A stretch of 64,000 nt of DNA, from assembly GCF_964340395.1 (NCBI RefSeq), contig NC_135561.1, positions 12,509,961 to 12,573,960 on the forward strand, in the 5' to 3' direction. This stretch comes from Glandiceps talaboti (lineage: Eukaryota; Hemichordata; Enteropneusta; Spengelidae). The stretch's first letter is position 1. Each line of letters begins with the position of its first letter. Positions 41,282 to 64,000 of the stretch are shown piece by piece. Below the pieces are notes generated by a model. That model saw only the letters and a list, made by a program, of their open reading frames with translations, was not told the DNA's origin and did no database searches. The position numbers and the translations under genes are program-made.

Positions 41282-43477
41282 GACATCATCGCATGATAAT
41301 ATGCTTTTGTACGCATGCGTTTAGGTAGGCAATAATTCAGGCCGCCAGTTATTTCATGACGACAATTGACACGGCACGCTTCCAATTGTATTCGATTAGA
41401 TCATTTAGAGAAGGTAAATATTTGGACATTTATGAGATTTAGAGCCCCACTCTGGAATATCTGGCCCTGGTACATGGTTTATGATTCCTTGAGAACATGC
41501 ATTTTTGATTGTTTATCACATTGTGAAAATATACAAGATATATAATTTAGAATCAGTACTTTAAATTGGAAATGCCAAAATTATCATGAGGTACCCATGA
41601 AGTTGGCAGATTACTACAAGCATATGATAATTTCATTACGTTGGCCAGTTTTCAAAGCACTTAAGATCATGTCAAAAATAGACAAAATATGGTGTCCACG
41701 GTAATGATGCCAAAACACATCATCTGTAGATCTGCAGCCACTACTGTTGTTAATATTCACAATAAACTGTACAGTTTATGACTCTCGGATACTGAAATGT
41801 TGCACAACAAGAAATTTATGTTAACAATGTGGAGTACAAATCAATAAGAAAAAAGGCTTGACATACAAGATTGTGTTGTAGATCATCAATGTGTAGTGGG
41901 ACATGTGTAGACATGTATTTGTATATGAGGCAAGTTACTGACATCTGCCCTCAGGTGCGAGTGTGACACCTTGAAACCAGGCAACCGTGGTATTGTAGTA
42001 CTGCTTTGTTATAACACAATACATTTGAGGATTGTAGAAGTTGTATTCCTAACACCATTGTTATTTAAGAAAAAAAGTTGAACGATATTGTTTGAGAGGT
42101 AACATGGCTGCCACTTTCAGAAAAACCAAACACCTTTGCATGCAGTGTTCATACATGGCATGTCAGATCTACCTTACCTCTAGATGGCAGTACTTCTACA
42201 GCACTTGTCAGTCACATCTCACCACTGAGGGGAATGCATATACATGTATACTAATCCAACTACTTTCTCAATGGTTTAAATTATATAGGACCAGTGCAGG
42301 AATGTTTTTTGTTTTCCAAACCAAGTACTACAGGCTTAGTCTGCATCCATCAAATTTAGAAACTACCTTTTAAATGCCACCATGTCATATCCTATTAATT
42401 TATGACAATCACGGAAATTCTGTAATTCTCATATATTCATCTGTTTTATGTATTATGATGCAGGTGATCACACTGAAGACACATTGCATCATGCATCCCA
42501 CTACTCGTTGTACACACCATTTCATAGATATAGACCCATACTAAGCTTTTACTACGCTGGCAATCAAGGTCTCAGTTTACCAAGATAAACACAGAACTGA
42601 AACTATTGTTGTGACATATTAATAAAAGCTATTGAATGGATTTTGGTTTTAAATGTATTCCTAGGAGGGTGGCATTTCTGATGACATCTGTGATCTTGAA
42701 GTATAATGTTTGGCGATTTGTGTACACTATCTTGATTATTGGTCGTGGTACAGGGTATTTTTTATCTGCACAACAGAAGCACCATTATTACACTATGAAT
42801 ATCCAACAATAATGAATTTTATGTCTTGTCGCAAATCTTGCAAGATATGCAAATAATGAAATATGCCTAGCAACAATGGTTGTCAAATGTGACCATGGTC
42901 AAGCTTTCACCGTGGCCATGTACAGTGATATCTAAGCTGAACCATAGCATTCTGGTACCACTAACTTCTGCTGTAAGATTATCAACTAGTGATTCTTGTA
43001 ATGATAACCTAACTACTATCAGATACAAACGTGTTACCATGTATTTACTCAACACATTGTCACTATCAGATATAAACTTGTTACCATAGCATTTATTCAA
43101 ATCCTAAAACGTATATTACAAGTGACTAATCATGAAATGAAAAAAAAAAGAACAAATTCACAAAATAGTCTGTTTTTTGTCTAGCATTCAGAAGGTGGCC
43201 AACTTTATAAGTGTGGTGCAATGAGTCCTTTCTGTGAACTGTGTTTAAGTATGATCAGTATTTGATGAATATCATTATCCACAGGTTTCTTTATACACAG
43301 TTCACTGCTTACAGTCGATCCCAAATGAACAACACACTGAAATGTTCTTGAAGTCAAGTCCCTCTCATAGTGACAGAACCACGCAATGATGTAGGTAGAT
43401 TCCATCAAATTTCAGCTCCAAAACTTTCCCAATATAGTACGACTACAATACAGGCAAAACATCCGATTGTTGACATT
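41282..43477. other. Intergenic region between the small membrane-protein gene and NDUFV1
   Basis: There are only short domain-free open frames. One repeat copy at about 42815-42960 is shared with 46290-46510. A possible NDUFV1 poly(A) signal (minus AATAAA) lies at 43092-43097. Confidence 0.45.
42815..42960. mobile_element. Partial copy of the 46.3-kb MITE-like repeat
   Basis: CTAGCAACAATGGTTGTCAA, GGTCAAGCTTTCACCGTGGC and AGATATGCAAATA correspond to the left half of the intron 8 element. The right end is absent or diverged. Confidence 0.6.
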
Positions 43478-54697
<11,220 letters not shown>

Positions 54698-54733
54698 TTT
54701 GGATGGCTTTCTGCAAATTACACAACGGCAGCA

Positions 54734-54745
54734 CTGCGCATGCCC
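54734..54745. promoter_or_regulatory. NRF1-like site in the NDUFV1 promoter
   Basis: CTGCGCATGCCC differs at one core position from the NRF1 consensus YGCGCAYGCGCR. It sits about 40 bases upstream of the NDUFV1 ATG. NRF1 drives many nuclear genes for respiratory-chain subunits, so the placement is meaningful. Confidence 0.5.
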
Positions 54746-55072
54746 ATGCCGATCGTTTCCCATTATGCTGTGCGCGATAACCTGCTTCTTTTTTCTTCCT
54801 GTCGAGATCTAACACCCCCCCCCCCCCCCCCGGTCACTGTGACCCATCCACCCATCCACCCCGCTCCCCACACACTTTGGGGAACGAAAAGAAATTACGA
54901 TTACGATAGGGGGGGGGGGGTCGTTTTTCGAAAGAAGTAAATTGTCGCCGGCCAAAAGCGGAAATATTTGCTGACCAACTCGAAACAGAAAAAATTGCTT
55001 CGAGGGTGTGAAAAATGATCTTGCTGAAAGTTAGACTGTAAGATACGTCATGCCGAGAGGGGGGGGGGGGAG
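54746..55072. other. Upstream flank with C and G homopolymers
   Basis: C runs at about 54814-54830 and G runs at about 54909-54919 and 55060-55070. No gene; the open frame here reads through the homopolymer. Confidence 0.5.
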
Positions 55073-55409
55073 AAATTATTTTGTTAAAAACACATTTCGC
55101 AGCCCCTTCGGCAAATTTGTTAATTTACTCGATCGGTAAACGTCCCCTCCTGAGGTTTAATTTGGTTCAAATCATGGGCAAAATACCCCCCCCCCCCGCC
55201 TTTCAGACTTTCAGAATTTTCATTGCCCCACTTTGAACCCACATTTCCCTCCAGTCCCCTCCCCCTGCCGTAAATTCTGACTCCAGCCCTAGCTGAAAGA
55301 GCATGCAGACTATCTACTAGTGTAAAATTCCCCAGGTACATATGTACATATACTCTCTCACCTAAAACATTTGCAAAGGTTTACACTGAGAAAAAGCGAA
55401 GCATGTGCT

Positions 55410-55494
<85 letters not shown>

Positions 55495-56380
55495 TATTTT
55501 GTTAAAAACACATTTCGCAGCCCCCTTCGCGTTCTCAAAAAATTTAATGCCCCCCCCCCATCGAAATGAACCCAAGAATTTTCGTAGCCCCCACCCCCGC
55601 TCCACTTCAGAGTTGTACAGTATTATATGGTGCAGTATAACAGTGGAAATCAACTTTAGCGTCCATAATAACAATGAGAGATTTCTTTACAAATTTATGT
55701 GGGCTCTGCGAAAAGGGTCTCACAGGGTAAAAACCTGCTGACTAAGTATCTCAAAGTATATTAAAATACATTCGCATGGCCGTCACCCAACTCATCACTG
55801 CATATATGTTTTAGAAGGTATTGATAGCCCCCTCCCCCTGCCGTAAATTCTGACTCCAGCCCTAGCTGAAAGAGCATGCAGACTATATCTACAAGTGTAA
55901 AATTCCCCAGAGGTACATATGTACATATACTCTCTCACCTAAAACTTTTGCAAAGGTTTACACTGAGACAAAGCGAAACATGTGCTGAGAGAGGGGGGAG
56001 GAGGAGAAATTATTTTGTTAAAAACACATTTCGCAGCCCCCTTCGGCAAATTTGTTAATTTACTCGATCGGTAAACGTCCCCTCCTGAAGTTTAATTTGG
56101 TTCAAATCATGGGCAAAATATCCCCCCCCCTTTCAGACTATCAGAATTTTCATGGCCCCACTTTGAACCCTCATTTTTTTTCATGCCTCCCACATTTCTC
56201 CCCAGCCCCCTCCTGCCGTAAATTCTGACTCCAGCCCTAGCTGAAAGAGCATGCAGACTATCTACAAGTTAGTGTAAAATTCCCCAGAGGTACATGTACA
56301 TGTACTCTCACCTATTAACGTTTGCAAAGGTTTACACTGAGACAAAGCGAACCATGTACTGAGAGAGAGGGTCACTGTAC
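55073..56380. repeat. Imperfect tandem triplication, units of about 0.4-0.5 kb
   Basis: AAATTATTTTGTTAAAAACA followed by CATTTCGCAGCCCC begins at 55073, 55491 and 56007. GCCGTAAATTCTGACTCCAG plus CCCTAGCTGAAAGAGCATGC occurs near 55269, 55843 and 56215. TTTGCAAAGGTTTACACTGA occurs near 55370, 55949 and 56324. The middle unit has a replaced interior. The (AG)n at 55411-55490 is expanded from a shorter AG/GGGG tract seen at the same place in the other units. Confidence 0.9.
55411..55490. repeat. (AG)n microsatellite
   Basis: A pure AG run of about 80 bases inside the tandem triplication. Confidence 0.97.
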
Positions 56381-57427
56381 TTAATTATCTCCGAATCAGT
56401 AGAAAATGCCGTTTAACTGTCGCTATGGGTGTGGTCTTGGTTGCTAAGAATACGGTTTGTCCTCATTTTTTTTACATGATACTTATACATGTACTTTAGC
56501 AGTTTAGCTTCCCTCATTTTGAATAATTAGATATAGTTATTACTAGATTGGTATTAAATCGAGAGCGGGCTGGGAGACGTGCTTATATGCCATGCTGAAG
56601 GTTTTCAATTCAAGTCATTTCTGTAGATAATTGAAGTGGTCATAATTACCGCATCTCAGTGATTTCCTGCTGATTAGTCGGAACTGGGAATGTTTTCCTT
56701 TTATAAGCTTGTACTTTTACTATTGGTCTGTTTTTGACTGGAAATCCCTAATAATGGTTCTATCTTAGGCTTGTCATATTGTTTTTTTATTTTTATTTAG
56801 TACTCATAATATATACACATATACAAAGAACAAATATAAAATGGTCATGAATTAATTAATCTATACTACAAAGAAAAACTACTCACTAATAATAGAACGT
56901 AGATTAAAATAGATATAAAAAAGAAGAAAATAAGAGAGTACATCTCAAACATAAAGTTGTATGTATTCAAAATTTGAGGTGGATTTGATGTGACGTGTTG
57001 AAAAACTCTGTTTAATAATAATATAGATGCACAGAGGATCGACTCGACTGTGGTCCGGTGTATGTGTTCAATTTGGGCCACACACTCCAGTATATTGGGA
57101 ATCCCCCCCCCCCCCCCCCTGATTTGACTCGGAACTGCACGATAGTTAGCAATAAAACAGTATGATCATGACGTGGATGGCATACACATATCACGCATAT
57201 GGGATGCGTCTCCAGCTCACGGCCGGGTCCCCAATGCATGTCCAGGATCGTTATCCCGGCCCGAGGTCACCGAAGTTTGAAATCTCGTGTTGCACGAGAT
57301 TACGTTTGGCGCGACGAGGGCGCTACATTAGCATATCCTATCATACTGCGTCTGTGCGTCTGTCGGATTTTTCCAGTTTGTAATCGGTTTTATCAAATTT
57401 CATGAAGTACAGCTAAAATATGCCACT
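56381..57427. other. Intergenic sequence, GC-richer at 57.2-57.35 kb
   Basis: A C homopolymer lies near 57106-57119. A CpG-containing stretch at about 57190-57330 could be promoter-proximal to the exon suggested at 57428. Nothing else was recognised. Confidence 0.4.
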
Positions 57428-57462
57428 ATGTATCAACAGCCTATGCAATCTATTCCCATAGG
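57428..57462 (+). CDS. Possible first coding exon, start only
   Basis: ATG opens MYQQPMQSIPI and runs into a perfect donor, ATAG|GTAAGTCAC, at 57462/57463. The sequence upstream is relatively CpG-rich. I could not find a matching second exon in the remaining 6.5 kb, so the gene, if real, continues beyond the window. No family assigned. Confidence 0.22.
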
Positions 57463-58604
57463 TAAGTCACTGTATATATTTCGACCCTTGAATTTGGTTA
57501 GATTCGCCTAAAATGTTGAAATAACGTAGCGCTTTTCAGCGAGTCTTGTGGTCAAGCCAAAACACGATCAAATTTTTGTAAAGGACAGTCTCGATTACGA
57601 GTTGATTTTCGTACACTACCTTTTGTGAACTGTGCCTGCTCAACAATACATTTATTTCAGTTTAATGTAGAAATGCTATGTGTAAGTATTATTACCATAT
57701 CGGTACTCTGACCGTGGTATGTGTTATGTACCGGGTTTCACTAATTTTAGTCATGGTCCGTTAACAATCCACAAGCGCTACTCTACTCTACACACTCGCC
57801 GTTACTCGTTAGCCTTTGTCATTATTTTCGACCGTCGGTGTGTGCCGATAGCGATTGTTCGATTCAGTGGCCAAATTTGAAAGTAAAACTTTGTCTATTC
57901 CACTAAAGCTATTCACGTCGACTAAATTTCACCTGCTCTGCGGACAGGAATATTTCTTTTTTACCGAATAATTCTTGGCCAGTTTGGTGTCAGTTTATTA
58001 TTAGTTGGATGACGATTTGAAATTGTACGTATGTAAGGAGCTAGATCGAGACGAAGTAAAACAAATTTAACCACACTGCTCTAGTTTTTGCCTCCACATA
58101 GTTTTAAATTTCATATTTTGAAATGTATTATCGAAAAAAAACATTTGGATGTACGTATTAAGTCGTTGTAAACATGTTGACTTGTGGTTGTTGGTAAGGT
58201 CACATATGTGAAACCAGTCATCACGCATTCACAATCACAGGAATTACGGTGCTATTTATATAAAAGTATGGTAAGTGACTCATTCGTATATGAACATTTT
58301 AAATGTAAAGTGACTCATTTTCGAGTTCATTGACAACTGTTTAAAAGAGGATTATTGAAAATGAGAGAGAAAACATACAATTTTATATTTCATCTTCCTT
58401 GAATATTACCCTTTATGACCTTCTTGCAGGGTCATTTGAAGATCTCAATCACAAACTTTTCACTGTAGTACAGAATTTATTTTAGCAGTATTTAAGATAT
58501 GTCCTTTGACGATGATCACCTGTGCATGACTCTCAAAAATTAATATTTGAAAGAGAAACGCTGTCTTCTGCATTTTATTAGGACAGTTACATTTAAGTTT
58601 ATGT

Positions 58605-58778
58605 TGCACAATGTGGCATACTCAGATTATTTGTATGAATGTTTGTGTTCACTGTGGCAGTACTTTCATGTATGAGCCACATATGGTAGCTAGTGAAAGT
58701 GCAGCAGAAAACACTGCAAACACGAGTGCAAAAAAAACCATTAGTACCCACACTGGCACTCATGTGGCATGGGTTTCT
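58605..58778. mobile_element. Palindromic MITE family, copy 4
   Basis: GCAGTACTTTCATGTATGAG...CTAGTGAAAGTGCAGCAGAA and AACACTGCAAAC...ACACTGGCACTCATGTGGCAT match copies 2 and 3. Confidence 0.75.
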
Positions 58779-58932
58779 ATTATTGTTACATATGTTAAGT
58801 TTATCCGAAACAACAAATTTCCGTAAAAATGACACTATGTGATCACACACTTTCATGAATAACAAATTTGCATGTCGGTACGCAACAATGTTTTCATTAT
58901 TGCACTGGAGCACAATACCACTAGTAATATGT

Positions 58933-59099
58933 CAGTGTTTTTGCTAAGGTTTGGGAACCCCGGTAACAGAAAGGGGGAAAGAGGTAAAACTGGTAGTGCT
59001 TCCCATGCAATGTATCATAGTTTAGGTGGGGAACCCCGGTAAAATGATGTGGGAACACCGGTAGATTTTACCTACTTACCGCCCTTAAATAAAACACTG
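58933..59099. mobile_element. hAT-like MITE with TATGT target duplication
   Basis: The ends CAGTGTTTTTGCTAAGG and CCTTAAATAAAACACTG are inverted repeats with one small difference. TATGT flanks both sides (58928-58932 and 59100-59104). The interior has repeated GGGAACCCCGGTA motifs. Confidence 0.75.
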
Positions 59100-59489
59100 T
59101 ATGTGCATGCACCTGTGCATGCAATCTCTGGTACATATTTAATAATACTCTAAGCGCTGTGTTTACCAGGAAAGTCAATGTTTTCAAATACTAGTAAACA
59201 TACACATAGTCAACTGTAGATGATATTAGTCTAAAGCTTCTACCCAGGCCTTCTTGAGTCATATAACATGTATTCATTTGAATACCTTATAGGGCAGTGG
59301 TCCCACCGGAATATAGATTAAATCTATAAAACTTTCACTTCATGGCAAAAATATTTTGTGCCAAATAATGTAGAGTTGTTAGAAATAGAAAATATAGTAC
59401 TTTTTCTTTGCTTATTATGTAACACAAGGCAGTGTAGAGGTGACGTAGATGATAGCTGGAGGGCACATCCTCAGTACATGTACATACAT

Positions 59490-59705
59490 AATATATATAT
59501 ACTGTATGTACATGTATTTGTAAACGTCCATATACACACAAACAATAGTCATGTACATACAGCATACACACAATTATACATACATACATACATTCAGACA
59601 GAGAGACATACACACAATTATACATACATACGTACATACAGACAGACAGACATACACACACACAATTATACATATACATAAATGCACACAATTATACACA
59701 CACAC
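59490..59705. repeat. CATA/CAGA/CA mixed microsatellite
   Basis: Interspersed ATACATAC, CAGACAGA and ACACACAATTATA repeats; the overlapping open frames are not genes. Confidence 0.9.
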
Positions 59706-61184
59706 ATGATACATGTAGCAGTGATGTTCATACTACACATGGTAGCAGTGACAATTAAAAGTCAAATAATCTGAACCATTGCTGTACAGAAGTTTCTAAA
59801 TTTCAGCAATGGATGACAGTTTGTCTAGATATATATATGTGTTGTTTCGTCATCTTCCTATCATTGGTGTTATCATTTCTACTTATCTACCTAAAGAGAC
59901 CAGCACATGTAAAAAATCTGGTTGGATTCCATGAAATATAATGAATTCTGTGTATTATACTACAAAAGAAGAAGACTCCAAGACACTTAGGGCCACACTA
60001 ATGGCAGTTAAACGTTGATGAGACTAAGAGTAGGAGTCACACTTTTATTACCCCATTTTGGGGTAGGGAGTACAATCTCTCCCCTTATCATCTGCTTCTA
60101 TGCTATGATTTCTTCAATATTAGATATTCATTCACATTACAATATATCTTTGTTATGCGAATTTCATACGGGGGTCACTAGGGTCATGGTAAACTGAGGA
60201 CACATTATTTGTGAACTGTGTAACAACATTGATGATGAGGAGTGTTGGTGTGGTTGAAATCACATAAATACTGTTTGGACTGTTCCTTTCATTTAAGTTT
60301 TGTGAGAACAACCTGCGTAGAAAGCTGAAAGTTGAGAAAACATGGATTGGTAGGTCATTTGAAATTGCCTCATTCCATACTAATGTACGTTTTGTAAAAT
60401 CATAATTTTCACATGTCAAGTTGCACCTTCCAGATTTAATTAATTTTAGTCAGCGTTGCAGCACAAAAATCTTCAAATTATTTTTGTCGAATCCCGGACA
60501 TAGGACGCAAAAATCTTGGTTGAGATTATGTTCATATATATCTATTTGATTTGATGCTACATGTACTTTCATGGATTTTACTGTCTATGAACTGCTGTGA
60601 CCTTGATATGCAAATTAAGACATTTTGCAAATGTCACTTGAGTAAATGTACATGTGTGCGTGTGTGTGTAGCCTCAAGGTTAATGTCAAGGATTCTGCTG
60701 TACAGAAAATATAATGTGGGCTCTTCTTAGTCAGGTAAATTTGACCTTCCCAGCTTGTGAAATTTGAAACCACAAACTCTAATAAAATAGATCATGTAGT
60801 ATGTCATCATTATCCGTTTAAATAGATCTTCAATTAATTTGATATTACTGAGCATAAAATATTCAGCATCTTGCTCAAATTAAAAAAAAAAGAAGAAAAT
60901 CTGGACAAGAGGAAAGATATTTCATAATCAGTACAATTAAGATAAATAATTCGAAGACAGTTGTCTGTGGCTGCTACTGACAGACATATGCAATTACAAT
61001 AATGTACATGGGAAATGCATGGATATGGTTTCTTTGATCAGATGTAATCTGCATATTGGGTTATTGCACTGTTCTCTGAAAATAATGATGCATTCATAGG
61101 GAATTAACATAATAAGAGAATGCATTGTTATGTTGATTAAGGAATAATATGACTAACATCACCCCTCAATTTGGATAAGAGCCC
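59706..61184. other. Gene-poor sequence
   Basis: Short open frames only, no recognisable domain, no RNA gene seen. Confidence 0.45.
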
Positions 61185-61245
61185 ACCACCCCACCCCCCC
61201 CCCCCCACCACCACCACCACCACCACCACCACACACACACATGTA
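61185..61245. repeat. C homopolymer followed by (CAC)n
   Basis: CCCCCACCCC runs into CCA trinucleotides and a short CA run. Confidence 0.95.
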
Positions 61246-61465
61246 TGTATAGGTTATTCATATTACGTATATTAGTATTACATGTGTACCAATGATTACT
61301 TCCACTGGTACACATGGATGCATACTACTGTGTATTTGCATTTCAGTGAATTACTGAAAACATGATTGCATACTTTTATGCAAATGAGAGTGTGTTTGTT
61401 CTTGGTACATGTACATGAGTTTGATTTTTACACCATTTTGGTGTTTCAAATAACAGGTAATAAAT

Positions 61466-61655
61466 AATAACAGAACCCCATGATGCTTGAGTGCCAGTGT
61501 GGGCACTATGGGTATTTGCCTTCAATCTTGAGGTGTTTTTGCTGAATTTCAATTTGCTGTGGTCGTGAAAGTATGACCACAGAGAACACCACAAGCACAC
61601 ATGCAAATACAGTGAGTAAAGCACACTTGCACTCATGTCTCATGGGGTTGTTATA
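61466..61655. mobile_element. Palindromic MITE family, copy 5 (diverged)
   Basis: AACAGAACCCCATGATGC and GTGTGGGCACTATGGGTATTT at the left pair with AATACAGTGAGTAAAGCACA and CTCATGGGGTTGTTAT at the right. Confidence 0.65.
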
Positions 61656-63000
61656 TATTACACACACTTTTAGTCTTGATGTGTTAACTTGTATTGTGGC
61701 AGAAAGTTCAAGTAAACGAGGCATATAACAGTATGTACATATTAATGGTGTATGTATAAACTCCCAACAGAATTCCCCTCTTTGCATATTAGTTATACAC
61801 TGTATCTGCAAAGCAGTTCAAATTGAGAACTGTTAGTGGTGCTGTGAGAGCCATTTCATGAAAACAAAGGTACTAAAACTTCCAGTACAATGGTTTCTTT
61901 TGGCATGCAAATATCACACAACAGAGTATTATCTTCAAGAACACTGCATTGTATTGTTCATGTATACCATGTGCTACATGTGCATGCATGCAATGGTGTC
62001 TACACTCTAATATTAAAGTCAGTGAATTGGTAATTGTAACTCCAATTATACTCTTTTCAATAGTTTTGTCTTGTTACTGTGGAACAAAGGTTGTGTTAGC
62101 ACTTTAGTGGAAGATTTTCATTGACCAAACAAAGTGATTGACTTTGAACCTTTATGCTGACTTCCTGGTATCACAGTTTCTCAAACCACTTGAAACTTCC
62201 ACTAATTCCAAACTCGGGATATACTTTGAACTGTGATTCCAAAGCATTTTTTGGGGTGTGCATGTAGCCATAATGCTGCGCAGAACATATCTGTATGTTC
62301 AAAACTTCATATTTTTGAAATAAGAAGCAAATTTCATCTTGTCTGTGACAGTACTGTGTACATTCAGTGAACAAAATGTACAATGGGTTCATGAATTGTG
62401 GCTGTTGTCATATAAATTGCATTTTCAAAATGGAACGTATGGAGTGCCTTGAGATCAAAACAAATACATGAACACACATTACTTGTACAATTCACCTCCA
62501 AGTACCACTTTCATGTGAAGTTTTCAAGTAGATGAATCTGAAATAACTGTCTTAACACATGAAATATAACCAAACTAAATCGATGCATACAATTAAGACT
62601 TTAAGTCTTTGATATTACAAGTACCGGTACATGTGTACAAACACTCAAATGCTTTTTAGTAATAAATGGAGGTAGTGTTTCACTTCAAAGATGATAACCG
62701 TACGTTTGCCAACAGTAAGCCCCATTTGTCCCGTGTTTATGACGCGTCCCCAGTGATGCATACATCCAAAAAAGGCGTCCCAAGTGTCAAATAGTGCGTC
62801 AAATACGCACAAATAACGCGTTAACGCGACCTCTGCATTTCCTTCAATATGTCACTGGTTATGGGGGACTAATTTTCATAAAATCAAAATTGTTACTTCT
62901 GATTACTTTTACTCGACGTTGTGTCGTTTCGTGTACAAGATAGAGAGAGAAATAGACACTCACAGAGATAGGGAGGGGAGAGGGGTTAGATGAATGGACA
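61656..63000. other. Gene-poor sequence
   Basis: A CpG-containing stretch lies around 62690-62840 (ACGCGTCCC, CGCGTTAACGCG). Otherwise nothing recognisable. Confidence 0.4.
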
Positions 63001-63026
63001 GATGGATAGATAACTGAAGAATAGAT

Positions 63027-63070
<44 letters not shown>
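63000..63070. repeat. (GATA)n microsatellite
   Basis: GATA units, preceded by GATGGATAGATAA-type variants. Confidence 0.95.
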
Positions 63071-63431
63071 CTGAGTAGGTAGGATACAAGTAGATTTAGG
63101 TTACTATCATTCGGTTTATAGAATCCTCAGTATAATTTTCAAGTACCATGACTACCTACAATGTTTACTTTTTAATATTGAATGATGAACTGATGATATT
63201 AATGTACACTGTCACAGTTTTCATGACTTTATATTTGGTTATTGGAGACTGTTTTCTGATTGCCGGCCCTATTTCAATAATGGCAAAATGAGATGAAGCC
63301 ACAAAAGTGCAGACACTTAATAGTAAATGCATGTAGTTACAGACAGTAATTGCATGTACACAACAGCAGAGTCAGAGAGAACGGAAAATAAAAGTCTACC
63401 ATGATAAGAGAGAAATAGACAGTAAGAGATT

Positions 63432-63465
63432 GGTAGGTAGGTAGGTAGGTAGGTAGGTAGGTAGA
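63432..63465. repeat. (GGTA)n microsatellite
   Basis: Eight GTAG units. Confidence 0.95.
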
Positions 63466-63679
63466 GATATTGAACTTGCAAAGCAATTATGTATCACTGT
63501 AAGTTCAATGTAAAGGTCAAGAGCAGGATTAAAATGTGGGTGTGAAAAAACAATTGTTTGGCAAAGCCATTGAAACAGTAGTCTGGATGCCAATGTCAGA
63601 AAAGATAGATAAATAACTATCTAGATATAGAGATACATGTAGTAAGAAATAGGTAGGTACATAGTTGTAGATGGGTATC

Positions 63680-63910
63680 TACATTTTATCTATCAGTATC
63701 TATCTACATGTATCATAGTATCGAACTATCTATCAATCTATCTATCTATCTGAATCTGTCTATATCTATCGAACTATCTATCTATCTATCTCAATCTGTC
63801 TATATCTATCTCAATCTATATCTCTATCTCAATTTATCTATAGCTATCAATCTGTCTCAATCTATCTATGTATCTACTATATCTATCTATATATCTATAT
63901 ATCTACTATA
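63680..63910. repeat. Degenerate (TATC)n array
   Basis: CTAT/CAATC repeats interrupted by CTGTC and GAACTATC; an aged tetranucleotide array. Confidence 0.9.
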
Positions 63911-64000
63911 AAGTCTGCCAATTTATGAATTCTATGCATCTTGCTTTTATAGTGTTTTATTTAAAATAAAGTAATTAAAAACAACGTGATTTGAGAATGT

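Noticed and set aside
60153-60419. 88-codon minus-strand frame
   Set aside because: No recognisable motif, no clear splice sites, and composition like the surrounding non-coding DNA.

Overview
This is an AT-rich stretch of an intron-rich animal nuclear genome, most likely a marine invertebrate. The evidence is GT-AG spliced genes with animal orthologs, long microsatellites, an L2/CR1-type non-LTR retrotransposon, a tRNA-derived SINE and many short palindromic DNA-transposon remnants. I cannot name the species. A hemichordate, a cephalochordate or a lophotrochozoan would all fit. There is no bacterial or viral gene content, no CRISPR array and no rRNA or tRNA gene that I could recognise.

The left third (1-21.9 kb) is gene-poor. 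It holds compound microsatellites (AG, GGAC, CAGA, GATA, GTAT, CAAT, CA, TGTC, GAT/GAC families), one tRNA-derived SINE (about 2.04-2.40 kb), two hairpin MITE-like elements (15.4 and 17.6 kb) and a decayed C-terminal scrap of a LINE reverse-transcriptase ORF (about 21.2 kb).

The gene-bearing part runs from 22 to 54.7 kb. TTC32 (minus, three exons) is followed by RPS25 (minus, four exons, ribosomal protein eS25). RPS25 lies head to head with MTERF4 (plus, mitochondrial, acidic tail) across a promoter region of about 0.3 kb. After the MTERF4 3' region come a 34-copy, 70-bp minisatellite with higher-order periodicity (33.76-36.13 kb) and a 2.45-kb nested fold-back island (36.62-39.07 kb). A small two-exon gene for a single-pass membrane protein follows on the minus strand (39.2-41.3 kb). 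NDUFV1 (complex I 51-kDa subunit) occupies 43.5-54.7 kb on the minus strand in 13 exons, all of which I could join in frame into 467 codons. Its fifth intron carries an antisense, 5'-truncated LINE with an uninterrupted RT ORF.

The right end (55-64 kb) has a tandemly repeated low-complexity block, one possible first coding exon at 57.4 kb, further MITEs and microsatellites, and no other recognisable gene.

Three of the genes concern translation or mitochondrial energy metabolism: RPS25 (cytosolic 40S subunit), MTERF4 (mitoribosome assembly, by family knowledge) and NDUFV1 (NADH oxidation). An NRF1-like site lies just upstream of NDUFV1. I did not find a convincing new multi-gene system. The most unusual features are structural: the three-way fold-back island, the higher-order minisatellite, a 3'UTR hairpin in MTERF4, and several families of short palindromic elements with readable target-site duplications.
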